64,000 nucleotides of DNA, taken from Halorhodospira halochloris. GTDB taxonomy: Bacteria; Pseudomonadota; Gammaproteobacteria; Nitrococcales; Halorhodospiraceae. The stretch lies in NCBI RefSeq assembly GCF_002356555.2, contig NZ_AP017372.2, forward strand, positions 2,462,501 through 2,526,500, in the 5' to 3' direction. The stretch's first letter is position 1; each line of letters begins with the position of its first letter. Below the pieces are notes generated by a model that was given only the letters and a program-made list of their open reading frames with translations, had not been told where the DNA came from and did no database searches. A program made the translations under genes and the position numbers. Below, piece by piece: positions 38,856-48,242 of the stretch.

Positions 38856-39350
38856 ATGAGAGAACACAACCAGCTCCAGATGATAGATGTCAGCTCCAAG
38901 CGGGCTACCCCGAGGCGGGCCGTAGCTTGCGGGACAATTTGGCTCGGTCCAATTGCATACCCTCAGGTCAGAGATCGCACCCTCCCCAAAGGCGACGCCT
39001 TGGCGCTTGCCGAGACAGCCGGGATTCAGGCAAGCAAACGCTGTTCCGATTGGATCCCCCTCTGCCATCCCCTCGCCCTCGATGGGGCGCGAGTCGACTG
39101 CGAGCTAAACGACACCAACGCCAGCGTGACTATATACGCTCAAGTGGCTGCCCATACCAAAACTGGTGTAGAGATGGAGGCCTTAACCGCCGTTCAGGCG
39201 GCGCTGATAACCATTTGGGATCTCGCCAAGCAGGTCGAAGCAAATCTTATCATTGGCAATACTCGACTGCTCCTTAAGGAAGGAGGCAAACAGGGGCGCT
39301 GGCTAAATCCTGATGGCGTACCGGAGTGGATAAAAAATGAGCACGACTAA
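38856..39350 (+). CDS. moaC: Cyclic pyranopterin monophosphate synthase
   Basis: The 164-residue MoaC has the family blocks LPKGDALALAETAGIQASKR, IPLCHPLAL, TGVEMEALTAVQAA and LIIGNTRLLLKEGGKQGRW. With MoaA it converts GTP to cyclic pyranopterin monophosphate, the first stage of cofactor synthesis. The start codon at 38856 could alternatively be a few codons later at Met9. It overlaps moaD by 14 bases. Confidence 0.95.
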   Translation: MREHNQLQMIDVSSKRATPRRAVACGTIWLGPIAYPQVRDRTLPKGDALALAETAGIQASKRCSDWIPLCHPLALDGARVDCELNDTNASVTIYAQVAAHTKTGVEMEALTAVQAALITIWDLAKQVEANLIIGNTRLLLKEGGKQGRWLNPDGVPEWIKNEHD

Positions 39351-39600
39351 GGAGCATATTGCTGTCTACATTGAGTTTTTCGGGGCGTTTAGAGAATATG
39401 GCACAGGCGTTGAGTTGTCTCTTGAAAGCGGCTGCCGAGCCGAGCAAGTCAAACTAGCACTTGAAAGTACCATCGGATCCGGCGCAGCAAATCTGCTGAC
39501 ACATTCGGTCCTGGCAGACGAAGAACAGATCCTCGGCCCCGACTGGCAACTGGATAAGCCCGCCCACCTGGCAATACTCCCCCCGGTAAGCGGCGGTTAG
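39337..39600 (+). CDS. moaD: Molybdopterin synthase sulfur-carrier subunit
   Basis: The 87-residue ubiquitin-like protein ends in the required Gly-Gly (PPVSGG), which is thiocarboxylated. The middle contains IEFFGAFREYG and LADEEQILGPDWQL. It delivers sulfur to MoaE during molybdopterin synthesis. It overlaps moaC, and moaE starts 39 bases later. No moeB activator is in the window. Confidence 0.92.
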   Translation: MSTTKEHIAVYIEFFGAFREYGTGVELSLESGCRAEQVKLALESTIGSGAANLLTHSVLADEEQILGPDWQLDKPAHLAILPPVSGG

Positions 39601-39639
39601 ACCGACTAACCCGCGAGTGAGCGCCATAACGAGCAATCG

Positions 39640-40074
39640 ATGAGCAATATTCAAGCCTTTACAACCACTGAACCGATTCAAGTCGATCGGGCAGTATCTT
39701 TCGTCACCAGTTCCAGCTACGGAGCTACCAATCTTTTCACCGGTACAGTGCGCAACTCACACAACAATCGTCAAGTTGAAGGTATCACGTACGACGGCCA
39801 CCGCGTACTCGCCGACAAGACCCTGCAAAGCATTGCTGCTGAGGCCCACGATAAGTGGCCTGAGATAAGTATCTACCTTAGTCACTTTATTGGTAGGTTA
39901 GGAGTAGGTGAGATAAGCGTCATTATAGCCATCGGTTCACCCCATCGTGAGCCTAGCTTCGCCGCTTGCAGGTTCATTATTGAACAGCTCAAGATGCGTG
40001 CACCAATCTGGAAGCAGGAACACTATGTCGACGGATCTAGCGACTGGCTGCCCGGCCACTCACTCAATAAGTAG
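39640..40074 (+). CDS. moaE: Molybdopterin synthase catalytic subunit
   Basis: The 144-residue MoaE has GATNLFTGTVRNSHNNRQVEG, the HFIGRLGVGEISVIIAIGSPHRE block and APIWKQEHYVDGSSDW, containing the conserved Arg and Lys residues of the active site. It forms the heterotetramer with MoaD that makes molybdopterin from the cyclic precursor. Confidence 0.95.
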   Translation: MSNIQAFTTTEPIQVDRAVSFVTSSSYGATNLFTGTVRNSHNNRQVEGITYDGHRVLADKTLQSIAAEAHDKWPEISIYLSHFIGRLGVGEISVIIAIGSPHREPSFAACRFIIEQLKMRAPIWKQEHYVDGSSDWLPGHSLNK

Positions 40075-40110
40075 GCTTAGTCCAGTATGGCCTGACAAAC
40101 ACCTTCTCTT

Positions 40111-40659
40111 ATGTCCGCTTGCAACCGCGCCAAGCCCATAACCGGGGTTGTCCTAGCTGGTGGCAAATCCTCACGGATGGGCACGGACAAGGCGGCGCTC
40201 AGCTGGCACGGGCGCCCTCTGCTAGATCACATGATGGACAAACTCAAGGAGGCAGGCATTGAGAGCAGGTGGGTAAGCGGCAACAGCCACAACTACCCCT
40301 GTTTTAACGACCCAACCCCCTTCGCCGGCCCGGGGCGTGCCATAGCCAGCGTATTACGCCGACTACCCGATGATTCATATGGCTTACTTGCCGTGCCCGT
40401 AGATATGCCACTACTCCCTGTCGCAGCGCTACGCAGGCTCATTGAATATCCAAGCGGGGCTTTTTTTAGTGGCCAACCGTTACCTGCTTTTTTCCCCAAC
40501 CACACACCAGCGCCAGACCTTGACAGCGTCTATAAAATCCATGCCGATCTTGATACTCGTGAGCTCGAACTGCCCGATGAATGGCAATTTTATATGCAAA
40601 ACATAAATACTCCTGAACAGTGGGAAAGACTGATAAAGCTTACCATGGAAGTGACTTGA
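40111..40659 (+). CDS. mobA: Molybdenum cofactor guanylyltransferase
   Basis: The 182-residue protein opens with the nucleotidyltransferase motif VVLAGGKSSRMGTDKAAL and includes GPGRAIASVL and VPVDMPLLP. It links GMP to molybdenum cofactor to form the bis-MGD used by DMSO-reductase-family enzymes. No molybdoenzyme is encoded in the window. It lies 36 bases after moaE. Confidence 0.93.
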   Translation: MSACNRAKPITGVVLAGGKSSRMGTDKAALSWHGRPLLDHMMDKLKEAGIESRWVSGNSHNYPCFNDPTPFAGPGRAIASVLRRLPDDSYGLLAVPVDMPLLPVAALRRLIEYPSGAFFSGQPLPAFFPNHTPAPDLDSVYKIHADLDTRELELPDEWQFYMQNINTPEQWERLIKLTMEVT

Positions 40660-40707
40660 CCTCACAAAATTGGTGCTATTGCACATAAAAACGAACGAGG
40701 TGCGCCT

Positions 40708-41235
40708 ATGGGAAGCCACAACGCAAAAGATTTTCAGGCCCTATCAATGGCGTTGTTGACCGTCTCAGATACTCGTGGCTTAGCCGAAGACACCTCCGGT
40801 GCCGCCTTAGCCGAGCGCATTGAGGAGAGCGGCCACAAGCTTAATGCCAGGGATATTGTGACTGATGATCTATATAGTCTCCGAGCCGTGGTCGCCGCTT
40901 GGATTGCTGATAAGTCAATCGACGCAATAATTATTAATGGCGGCACCGGGATGACGCAGCGGGATGTAACTCCTGAAGCTATATCACCACTCTTTGACCG
41001 CTGTATAGAGGGCTTTGGTGAACTATTCCGGCATATCTCCTTCACCGAGATAGGGCCAGCTACGCTGCAGTCACGCGCTTTAGCTGGCATTGCCAATGCC
41101 ACTCTCATATTTGCTGTACCCGGCTCGCCTGGGGCATGCTGCACAGCTTGGGACAAGATTCTTGCCCATCAGCTAGACGCTCGCAGCAAGCCATGCAACT
41201 TCGCCAATCTGCTGCCACGTATCCGTGTCGCTTAA
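40708..41235 (+). CDS. moaB: Molybdopterin adenylyltransferase, MoaB/Mog family
   Basis: The 175-residue protein has the MoaB signature LTVSDTRGLAEDTSGAALAERIEESGH and the substrate motif IINGGTGMTQRDVTPEAI, plus FAVPGSPGACCTAWDKIL. The family adenylylates molybdopterin before molybdenum insertion. Its stop TAA overlaps the moaA ATG in TAATG, so the two are translationally coupled. Confidence 0.92.
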   Translation: MGSHNAKDFQALSMALLTVSDTRGLAEDTSGAALAERIEESGHKLNARDIVTDDLYSLRAVVAAWIADKSIDAIIINGGTGMTQRDVTPEAISPLFDRCIEGFGELFRHISFTEIGPATLQSRALAGIANATLIFAVPGSPGACCTAWDKILAHQLDARSKPCNFANLLPRIRVA

Positions 41236-42248
41236 TGAAACGGCCGGCACAGCTGACAGATAGGTTTGGCAGGCATATAAACTACCTGCGCCTGTCAGTA
41301 ACAGATCGCTGCAACCTGCGTTGTTTTTATTGCGTTGCAAATAAACCAATACAACGCCACAAGCGCCACGAGGTGCTTAGCCTTGAGGAGCTCGAACGCC
41401 TCGCTAATGCCTTTATTCAACTCGGCATCACCAAGATCCGGGTCACAGGCGGGGAGCCTTTAGTCCGCCGAGGGGTAATCGGGCTGATTGAAAACCTTGG
41501 CAGGTCGAGCCAGCTTAACGAGCTGACCCTCACCACCAACGGCACCCAGCTTTGCAAGTATGCTCAACAGCTCAGAGAAGCTGGGGTCGATCGTCTCAAT
41601 GTAAGCCTCGACACTCTAAGTCGAAAACGTTTCAAAAGCCGCACAGGTGGCAACCTGGATCAAGCACTCCAAGGCCTCGAGAAGGCGCGACAGTGCAATT
41701 ATAAGCGCATCAAGATCAACGCCCTTATCAACGCTAGTGACAACGACGACGAGGTTGTTCAGCTAATTGATTTTGCCACCGCGAATGGCTTCGATATAAC
41801 TTTCATAGAAGAGATGCCCCTTACCGGCAGCTTGCACGACCCCTCAGAAGATCAAAGATTTGTTAGCTCTCAGGACATTCGCTCACTATTACCAATCTCA
41901 TATCGGCTTATTCCCACCCAAATCAGCACTGGTGGACCAGCGCGTTACTATCAACTAGCCGATAGTAACACCGCGAGCCTGATAGGTTTCATCTCCGCAC
42001 GCACTGAGCATTTTTGTCACAATTGTAATCGCGTCCGGCTGACCGCTACCGGCAAAATGGTACCCTGCCTAGGCCAAGCTCATGAAGTAGATCTACGCCA
42101 TACAATCCGCAACCATCCTAACGATCAAAGTACTTTATTCGAGATAATACGCAGCGGGATTTACCGCAAGCCCTGGGGGCACAACTTCAATCAACCAGGT
42201 TATGTTGCCGAGACTCAACTAAGGCCTATGAGTACCACCGGCGGATAA
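41235..42248 (+). CDS. moaA: GTP 3',8-cyclase
   Basis: From the ATG at 41235 the 337-residue radical-SAM protein has the N-terminal cluster CNLRCFYC (C-x3-C-x2-C). The C-terminal cluster lies in HFCHNCNRVRLTATGKMVPC. It ends in the Gly-Gly (MSTTGG) needed for activity in this family. The ORF is open upstream to 41136, but those 33 residues overlap moaB and look unlike MoaA. It ends convergently with the superoxide dismutase gene. Confidence 0.95.
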   Translation: MKRPAQLTDRFGRHINYLRLSVTDRCNLRCFYCVANKPIQRHKRHEVLSLEELERLANAFIQLGITKIRVTGGEPLVRRGVIGLIENLGRSSQLNELTLTTNGTQLCKYAQQLREAGVDRLNVSLDTLSRKRFKSRTGGNLDQALQGLEKARQCNYKRIKINALINASDNDDEVVQLIDFATANGFDITFIEEMPLTGSLHDPSEDQRFVSSQDIRSLLPISYRLIPTQISTGGPARYYQLADSNTASLIGFISARTEHFCHNCNRVRLTATGKMVPCLGQAHEVDLRHTIRNHPNDQSTLFEIIRSGIYRKPWGHNFNQPGYVAETQLRPMSTTGG

Positions 42249-42322
42249 GACTTACCCCCAACAACAAAGCTGGGGATAATCCTATCCTGGGCATTGGTAA
42301 GCCGAGTTTATGAAAGCTTTGA

Positions 42323-42928
42323 CTAATTGGCAGCATCAAAACGCCGTGCTACCTCTTCCCAGTTGACCACATCCCACCAGGCCTCAACATAATCCGGGCG
42401 ACGATTTTGATAGCGCAGATAGTAAGCGTGCTCCCATACATCAATCGTCAGCAGCGGTGTGCCCTGTTTAGCCGCAACATCCATTAAAGGGTTATCCTGA
42501 TTCGGAGTATCAGTTATTTCTAACCCTTTGTTGGTTTTGATTAGCCAAGCCCAACCCGAACCAAAACGCCCCACTGCTGCTTGTGTGAACTCCTCACGAA
42601 ACTGATCAAAAGAGCCAAAATCGCGCTCAATCGACTCTGCCAGGGCGCCTGCAGGCTTGCCGCCGCCGTTAGGCGACATCATCTGCCAAAACATTGAGTG
42701 ATTCCAATGCCCACCGCCATTGTTGCGCACAGCGACTGGTAGTGATGAGACGTTGGGAAAAAGCTCCTCAAGCGGCTTATCTTCCAGCTCGGTACCGCCA
42801 ACCGCGTCATTGAGCTTAGTCACGTAAGTATTATGGTGTTTGCTATGGTGTAGCTCCATTGTCTGTGCATCAATAGAGCGCTCCAACTCGCCATAGTCGT
42901 AATCTAAATCAGGTAGTTGGTGAGCCAT
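42323..42928 (-). CDS. sodA: Superoxide dismutase, Mn-type
   Basis: The 201-residue Fe/Mn-family SOD has metal ligands His in LHHSKHH, His in HWNHSMFW, and Asp and His in [13 protein letters not shown]. The residues [12 protein letters not shown] and NQDNPLM match the manganese-type pattern rather than NAAQxWNH of iron SODs. Cambialistic use cannot be excluded. It removes superoxide in the cytoplasm. GGAGGAAATACC precedes the ATG. Confidence 0.9.
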   Translation of the reverse strand: MAHQLPDLDYDYGELERSIDAQTMELHHSKHHNTYVTKLNDAVGGTELEDKPLEELFPNVSSLPVAVRNNGGGHWNHSMFWQMMSPNGGGKPAGALAESIERDFGSFDQFREEFTQAAVGRFGSGWAWLIKTNKGLEITDTPNQDNPLMDVAAKQGTPLLTIDVWEHAYYLRYQNRRPDYVEAWWDVVNWEEVARRFDAAN

Positions 42929-43065
42929 GGTATTTCCTCCTTCAAGTCTACCTAGGCTATCAGCAGTGCCTAGATACGGTGGAGTGCTGTGTAGGCAGAT
43001 AACTTAGTGTTCCCTTCGGTGTACGTCCATGTAGCCGGCGCGCCCTTTAAAATTGTTGTTGTGTT

Positions 43066-43086
43066 TAGAATAATTATCATTCAATG
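43066..43086 (-). promoter_or_regulatory. Possible Fur box upstream of sodA
   Basis: The minus-strand sequence GAATGATAATTATTCTA matches the 19-bp Fur consensus at about 13 positions by eye. It lies about 140 bases upstream of the sodA start. Iron-Fur repression of Mn-SOD genes is known in enterobacteria. The function here is inferred. Confidence 0.4.
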
Positions 43087-43125
43087 AGGAGTCAACAGAC
43101 TTGAGCAATTGAACCTTCGCAGACT

Positions 43126-43782
43126 CTACTTACCCTGTTCACTGCTTTCTGCCTCTTCCCTGTTCACAAACCAATGCCGTAATGCAGCCCCGCTGAGGAA
43201 CAACACAAACAGGACAAATACTACACCGATAGCGCCCCTATCTATACGCCCCTCCTCCGCCACCTCAACAGCCTCATAAACCGCAAAACTGTATACACCA
43301 CTTTTAAGGCCCAAGCCAATACAGGCTGCCAAGGCAAAAGAGAACAGCGGCAACTTGAGCAGCCCCCCAGCGTAATTGATTGGGGCGTGAGGGAACCCGG
43401 GCATGGCTCGCACCGCACACTGGCTTAAAAAATCACCATGCCTTGACAGCAGCCTAACCCATCTACTCTCTGGGGTGATCGCTGCGCGGCCAAAGTGAAG
43501 TGAAAAGTGATAAGCGCCTACAGCTCCAAGGGTGCTACCTAATGTGAGCGTAATGGTGCTCAGCAAGGGCGGGTAGAAAGGCGCAACCACCCACAAAGCC
43601 AGGCTGCCCGGCAGGGCCAGCGTAAACAAAGCTGCCTGAGCCACAACCACCACGAGCAGCAACCACTGCCTCTCTGCCATTGCATCGCCAAGGGCCACAA
43701 AATCTTCGACCTCCCAAGGGGAAAAGATTGCTATAGCAGTACCCGCTGCCAGGACAACAACCAGTATCGCAAGTCGTAGCAG
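43126..43782 (-). CDS. TVP38/TMEM64 (DedA-like) membrane protein with probable CTG start
   Basis: The first ATG/GTG-type start is the GTG at 43698 (190 residues), but the frame continues upstream for another membrane span reading LLRLAILVVVLAAGTAIAIF. That N-terminal span is expected in the family. No ATG, GTG or TTG occurs in that extension. A perfect GGAGGT (43789-43794) lies 6 bases before a CTG at 43782, giving 218 residues. The VTT domain is recognisable in SLGAVGAYHFSLHFGR-like and AMPGFPHAPINYAGGLLK regions (glycine-rich re-entrant loops). The family is proposed to move or scramble lipids. It is the last gene of the che-linked run. Confidence 0.75.
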   Translation of the reverse strand: MLRLAILVVVLAAGTAIAIFSPWEVEDFVALGDAMAERQWLLLVVVVAQAALFTLALPGSLALWVVAPFYPPLLSTITLTLGSTLGAVGAYHFSLHFGRAAITPESRWVRLLSRHGDFLSQCAVRAMPGFPHAPINYAGGLLKLPLFSFALAACIGLGLKSGVYSFAVYEAVEVAEEGRIDRGAIGVVFVLFVLFLSGAALRHWFVNREEAESSEQGK

Positions 43783-43794
43783 TGCTCTACCTCC
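43783..43794 (-). promoter_or_regulatory. Shine-Dalgarno site that favours a CTG start
   Basis: GGAGGT followed by AGAGCA directly precedes CTG at 43782-43780. No other start codon within reach uses it; the GTG at 43698 has no comparable site. This decides the start chosen for the membrane protein. Confidence 0.55.
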
Positions 43795-43804
43795 GCGATC
43801 TTCA

Positions 43805-45517
43805 CTATGCCGAACTTTTATAACGTACTCTCACCCGATTACCCGGAGGGAAATACTCAACATCCTCACAAAGGGCGCGGACCAGCATTATGCCTCGACC
43901 CGCTGCTATCGCTGAGGCAACATCGCGACTATCCGAGGCGGCGAGAATACGCTCGTAATCGAACCCCGGACCGGTGTCTTCCACCTCAATCACCACGCCC
44001 CTTCCCGAGGCATCAGGATCGTAGTGCAAACGGATATATACTTCGCCGGCATCCAAATCAGCCATGGCCTGAGCGCGGCGCTGATAGTAGCTATCAAACC
44101 CCTCTTCATTGCGCTTTAGGCTCGAATCAAGGCCCAACACGCCATGCTCAAGGGCGTTAGTAAAAAGTTCAGCGATGACAACGTAGAGGCTTTGGCGATC
44201 CTCTTCCAAGGCTCCCAGATCGGCCAGCAGATTCATCATCGGGGGCACCGGGTTGACGTGCGCTAGCGTGCGCGCATCCAAGACCAGCTCCGTCTTCCAA
44301 CTAACGGCCTCGGCAGCGCCATAACCAATACAGCTGCTATTGGAGATCAAGCTGTCAAAGTCCAGCTGAATGAGTGTAGTATCGTCACTCGGCTCACTCG
44401 CCGAGCGGAAGTCATTTACCTGCTTAAGCAGGTCGTCGAAGCCACTGCCAGGCGAGGCATTCTTCAGTGTCTGCTCCAGTCTTTCATCGCCATACAGCGA
44501 GCCACCTTCGCCAGCCACCTCAACTATCCCGTCAGAGCAGGCGTAAAGATAACTGCGCTCAGGGATATCAAGATAACTCAATTGGCGACGTCCAGGAGCG
44601 CTGTTACGCTCTACCCCCAACGGCAAATCGCTGGATGTAAATGTCGCTACAAGCTCACCATCACTAATAAGCATGACGGGCGGCATACCGGCGTTCCAAA
44701 CGCCAACCCGGCGCCTACCGCTGTCTACCTCGATTAAAGCGGCGGTCAAAAACATATCCGGGGGCAGACTGCGGAACAGCTTTTCGTTGATAGCATCAAG
44801 CATCTCAGCAGGATGGGTCCCCCGGGCTACTAAATCATAGTAGACAGCCGCTAAACCCGGCACTCCAACCGCAGCGCCAATACCATGACCGGTAAAATCG
44901 CCAATTAATATCAGCAAATTACCGTTAGGGCGACGGCCAGCTAAGAGGATATCGCCACTTAGTATGGCAGCTGGTGAATAAAAGTAGCGCAACCCCGGCG
45001 TATTCAAGGCATTTGATGAGGTGGCCCTCGCCACTATCCGCTCTGCAGTCTCTTGTTCATGCTCGAGGCGTGCCTGATGGCTGCGCAGCACATCGCGCTG
45101 AGCCACTACCGTTCGGTACAGTTCCCTAGTGCGAAGCCAAGCCTCTATTTTCGCATTAAGCTGCACACGGCTGATCGGCTTAGTAATGAAATCATCGCCA
45201 CCGGCCTCTACACACTGCGCCAAGCGCTGTTCATCGGTTAGCGCAGTAACAAACAGAACCGGTACAAAACCGCCTCTATCGAGGGCCTTGATCCGACGGG
45301 TAGCCTCGTAGCCATCAATGCCCGGCATCATGATATCCATCAATACCATGTCTATCGGGTGCTCTTTGAAGCGCTCTACCGCCTCTTCGCCATTGGCTGC
45401 GGTAATAACTTTAAAACCGCGAGCTACCAGAACTGTTTCCAGTAGCATGGCATTGACGGGCTCATCATCGACAACCAAAAAAGTTGATTGATCCTGCTTT
45501 GCTATGCCGTCATCCAC
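43805..45517 (-). CDS. Response regulator with PP2C phosphatase and HATPase (HsbR-like)
   Basis: The 570-residue protein has an N-terminal receiver with phospho-acceptor Asp61 (MVLMDIMMPGIDGYEA), a short helix linker, and a SpoIIE/PP2C phosphatase domain at about 185-385 (GDFTGHGIGAAVG, YACSDGIVEV, SDDTTLIQLD). A C-terminal anti-sigma-type HATPase lies at about 430-565 (ELFTNALEHGVLG, EDTGPGFDYERI). This matches the HsbR architecture of Pseudomonas, which dephosphorylates and phosphorylates a STAS partner. The STAS gene 38 bases upstream is the likely partner. Confidence 0.92.
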   Translation of the reverse strand: MDDGIAKQDQSTFLVVDDEPVNAMLLETVLVARGFKVITAANGEEAVERFKEHPIDMVLMDIMMPGIDGYEATRRIKALDRGGFVPVLFVTALTDEQRLAQCVEAGGDDFITKPISRVQLNAKIEAWLRTRELYRTVVAQRDVLRSHQARLEHEQETAERIVARATSSNALNTPGLRYFYSPAAILSGDILLAGRRPNGNLLILIGDFTGHGIGAAVGVPGLAAVYYDLVARGTHPAEMLDAINEKLFRSLPPDMFLTAALIEVDSGRRRVGVWNAGMPPVMLISDGELVATFTSSDLPLGVERNSAPGRRQLSYLDIPERSYLYACSDGIVEVAGEGGSLYGDERLEQTLKNASPGSGFDDLLKQVNDFRSASEPSDDTTLIQLDFDSLISNSSCIGYGAAEAVSWKTELVLDARTLAHVNPVPPMMNLLADLGALEEDRQSLYVVIAELFTNALEHGVLGLDSSLKRNEEGFDSYYQRRAQAMADLDAGEVYIRLHYDPDASGRGVVIEVEDTGPGFDYERILAASDSRDVASAIAAGRGIMLVRALCEDVEYFPPGNRVRVRYKSSA

Positions 45518-45555
45518 TTTACACCCCTATACCAGACCGTGGCTAAGCCGGACCA

Positions 45556-45861
45556 TCACTCCTCAATCTGGAAGAGGCGCTGGAAGTTAGCAATTTCCAA
45601 AATCTTCCGCACTTCGCGGGTGCAATTGCGTAATACCACCTCACCGCCCTGGTCAGTAGCAAACTCCCTTAGCAGCAACAACATCCCAAGGGCTGAACTG
45701 TCCATGTACTCGGTCTCACGCAGATCGACAACGAAGCGGCGCACCCCCTCGGAACCCTTGTAAGCCTGCCTAAAATCCTTATGGAGGCTGAAATCGAAGT
45801 AGCCACTAACGTTCAAGACCAAGGTTTTGCCGCCATCTTCGGTGCTAGTATGAATCGCCAT
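45556..45861 (-). CDS. STAS-domain anti-anti-sigma factor (HsbA-like)
   Basis: The 101-residue STAS protein carries YMDSSALGMLLLLR, with the canonical phosphorylatable Ser56. It begins with a beta-strand stretch typical of SpoIIAA-like proteins. Unphosphorylated forms bind an anti-sigma factor or another target. Its place directly before the receiver-phosphatase-kinase gene suggests a partner-switching pair. In Pseudomonas the analogous HsbA works with FlgM and a diguanylate cyclase; no such partner lies in this window. Confidence 0.9.
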   Translation of the reverse strand: MAIHTSTEDGGKTLVLNVSGYFDFSLHKDFRQAYKGSEGVRRFVVDLRETEYMDSSALGMLLLLREFATDQGGEVVLRNCTREVRKILEIANFQRLFQIEE

Positions 45862-45918
45862 ATTCGTAGTTACTCCTAAATTGGAAAGTTTTCAGTTTTA
45901 CCGAATGGGCTGTTGAGT

Positions 45919-47169
45919 TTAAAACAGCTCCACATCACCGTGATCCATCGACGCCTGTTCGACCTTCCTTTGCTTTGCTCGCTGCTCCTCGCGAGTAGCC
46001 CGTTTTGAGGCAAGCATCTCCCTTGCCTCGCGCAGTCGGGCGGCATATTCGCTACCATGAACATCCTCTTCTGCTATCTCCTGCAGCACCCCGCGCACCC
46101 CATCAAGATAGACATTCAGGCCCTCTACCCCGGTCCGGGAACTCTCGACCAACTGGGTAACGATATCCTCAAACTGCAAGGCCCGCACCGCATCTGCCAC
46201 ATGCCCATCAATCTGCCTACTTACATTGGATATCTTGGTGACCTGCTGCTCTACTTCCTTATCAAGATTGCGCAGGGTCTCCATCATTTGCGATATCTGC
46301 TCTTTGGTAGAGAGCGTGACGTTCATATCAGTTGAGGCCATCTCACCGACTTCACGCCGTGTGATCTCGACAAGCTCATTGATGCTGGTGACCTCATCAG
46401 CAATTTGCTGATTGAAGACGTTCGATTTTTCAGCCAGTTTACGCACCTCTTCTGCGACAACTGAAAAGCCCCTGCCCGACTCACCTGCCCTTGCCGCCTC
46501 TATACTAGCATTAAGGGCTAACAAGTCGGTCTGATCCGCAATTCCCTTAAGGTCGCCCAGCAGGTTATCTATGTTAGACATCTGAGCAAGTATGTCATCG
46601 ATGCGGGAAACCGTCTTCACGCTCCGCCGGCTCATATCGACGATAAGGTCGACGTAGGTGTTTAAAAAACTCTCGGTCTCCGATACAAACTCACTGATGC
46701 CAAACTCATCCATAGCCGAATCTGTACCGGTGCGCTCAATCACCGCCCGGGCTAAACGCTCCTGCTCGTCAGTAGCTCTATCCATGCCGTTGAAGCTCTC
46801 ATTGAGCGATTGAATAGCGTCGCGAACCAAGCCATGGATCTGCTCAAGATCACCTGATACATTGCGGAACTCGGCATTCAGGCTGTCATCAATATCATGA
46901 AGAAGGTCACGCAAGGCCTCTTCAAGCTCGCTTGCGGTCTGTTCCGCCTGCTCCCGCCCTGACTGATGTTCGGCAACTATGCCCACAGCTCCCCAAGCAA
47001 CCGCCACCACAATCACAGCGACTGAACCGATAGCAGGCCAAACATACGCCGCAACAGCAGCAGCTACGGTTATAATCAACAGCGGTATTGCGTAGCGCCA
47101 CAATCTGGAGATGAGGTAGGTTGCCTCCAGGCTCTCTTTAAAGCCACTCTGTTGCCCAGGATCGCTCAT
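45919..47169 (-). CDS. Membrane-anchored chemoreceptor-like protein
   Basis: From the ATG at 47169 (AAAGGT before it) the protein has 416 residues. Two close hydrophobic helices (about 26-44 and 45-65) leave no periplasmic sensor. The rest is a receptor coiled coil with the tip [20 protein letters not shown]. The C-terminus is a charged helix ending MDHGDVELF. It lies 4 bases after cheB and so belongs to the chemotaxis operon. It may sense membrane or cytoplasmic state, or act as an adaptor. A longer frame from 47205 would overlap cheB. Confidence 0.85.
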   Translation of the reverse strand: MSDPGQQSGFKESLEATYLISRLWRYAIPLLIITVAAAVAAYVWPAIGSVAVIVVAVAWGAVGIVAEHQSGREQAEQTASELEEALRDLLHDIDDSLNAEFRNVSGDLEQIHGLVRDAIQSLNESFNGMDRATDEQERLARAVIERTGTDSAMDEFGISEFVSETESFLNTYVDLIVDMSRRSVKTVSRIDDILAQMSNIDNLLGDLKGIADQTDLLALNASIEAARAGESGRGFSVVAEEVRKLAEKSNVFNQQIADEVTSINELVEITRREVGEMASTDMNVTLSTKEQISQMMETLRNLDKEVEQQVTKISNVSRQIDGHVADAVRALQFEDIVTQLVESSRTGVEGLNVYLDGVRGVLQEIAEEDVHGSEYAARLREAREMLASKRATREEQRAKQRKVEQASMDHGDVELF

Positions 47170-47173
47170 AAAT

Positions 47174-48229
47174 CTACCTTTCGCCACTGCTAGTTGATGC
47201 AGCACTGGCTGCCTGAATTATCGCGCCAGCAATACTGCCAATAGGCAAAACCCGTTCGGCTGCCCCAGCCTTAACCGCTGCACCCGGCATACCCCAAACT
47301 ACGCTACTCGCCTCGTCTTGGGCGATTGTGTGGGCCCCAGCTGCACGCATCCGCCCCAGGGCCTCTGCACCGTCGGTCCCCATCCCGGTCAACAGCACTC
47401 CGATTCCATGTCGGCCGGCGACACTGGCCATTGAGTCAAACAGAACCTCTACCGATGGGCGATGCCTTTTGACCAACTCCCCTGCACGTAAACGGCAGCT
47501 ATACCGGCTACCATCGCGAGTCAACTCCAAGTGTTTCTCGCCTCCCGGAGCAATGTAGACATGGCCGGGCAAGATGCGCTGACCATCCTTCGCTTCGCAG
47601 ACTGATGCTTCACATATACCATCCAAGCGCTGAGCAAAGGCTGCAGAAAACCCTGGCGGCATGTGCTGCGTTATCAGAATAGGCGGCGCTGTTTGCGGCA
47701 TCTCTTCGAGCACTTGCTGAATTGCTACGGTGCCGCCGGTAGACGCACCTATAGCTATAACCTTGGAGCTGCCAATCTTGGCAACAGGATGCTGGGGACG
47801 CGGCTTACCCGCTCTCTGATCCGATCTACCGACTTTGGCTCGTGCCGCCGCCCGTACCTTGGCTACAATCTCCTCGGCATAGGACTCCAAGCCATGGGCG
47901 ATATCCATGCGCGGTTTGCAAACAAAATCTATCGCGCCCAGTGACAACGCCTCAATGGTCTCTTGCGCGCCTTCCGCGGTAAGCGTGGAAACCATTACCA
48001 CCGGCATCGGGCGCAACCGCATCAGGTTACGCAGGAAAGTGATGCCGTCCATGCGCGGCATCTCTATATCCAGAGTAAGGACGTCGGGGTTGAGCTGCTT
48101 TATCTTTTCACGGGCGTCATAAGGATCATGGGCCGTTCCCACAACCTCAATATCGTCCGCCTGTTCAAGAATCTCGGTCAGCAGGCGGCGCACCAGTGAC
48201 GAGTCATCAACTATTAACGCCCGAATCAT
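47174..48229 (-). CDS. cheB: Protein-glutamate methylesterase/deamidase CheB
   Basis: The 351-residue protein has a receiver domain with Asp54 ([12 protein letters not shown]) and a methylesterase domain with catalytic Ser in GASTGGT, His in [10 protein letters not shown] and Asp in [10 protein letters not shown]. It demethylates receptors when phosphorylated by CheA. It follows cheD by 13 bases. Confidence 0.96.
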   Translation of the reverse strand: MIRALIVDDSSLVRRLLTEILEQADDIEVVGTAHDPYDAREKIKQLNPDVLTLDIEMPRMDGITFLRNLMRLRPMPVVMVSTLTAEGAQETIEALSLGAIDFVCKPRMDIAHGLESYAEEIVAKVRAAARAKVGRSDQRAGKPRPQHPVAKIGSSKVIAIGASTGGTVAIQQVLEEMPQTAPPILITQHMPPGFSAAFAQRLDGICEASVCEAKDGQRILPGHVYIAPGGEKHLELTRDGSRYSCRLRAGELVKRHRPSVEVLFDSMASVAGRHGIGVLLTGMGTDGAEALGRMRAAGAHTIAQDEASSVVWGMPGAAVKAGAAERVLPIGSIAGAIIQAASAASTSSGER

Positions 48230-48242
48230 AAGTATCAGTCAC

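Noticed and set aside
42323-42928. Iron superoxide dismutase (sodB)
   Set aside because: [12 protein letters not shown] and NQDNPLM are manganese-type residues.
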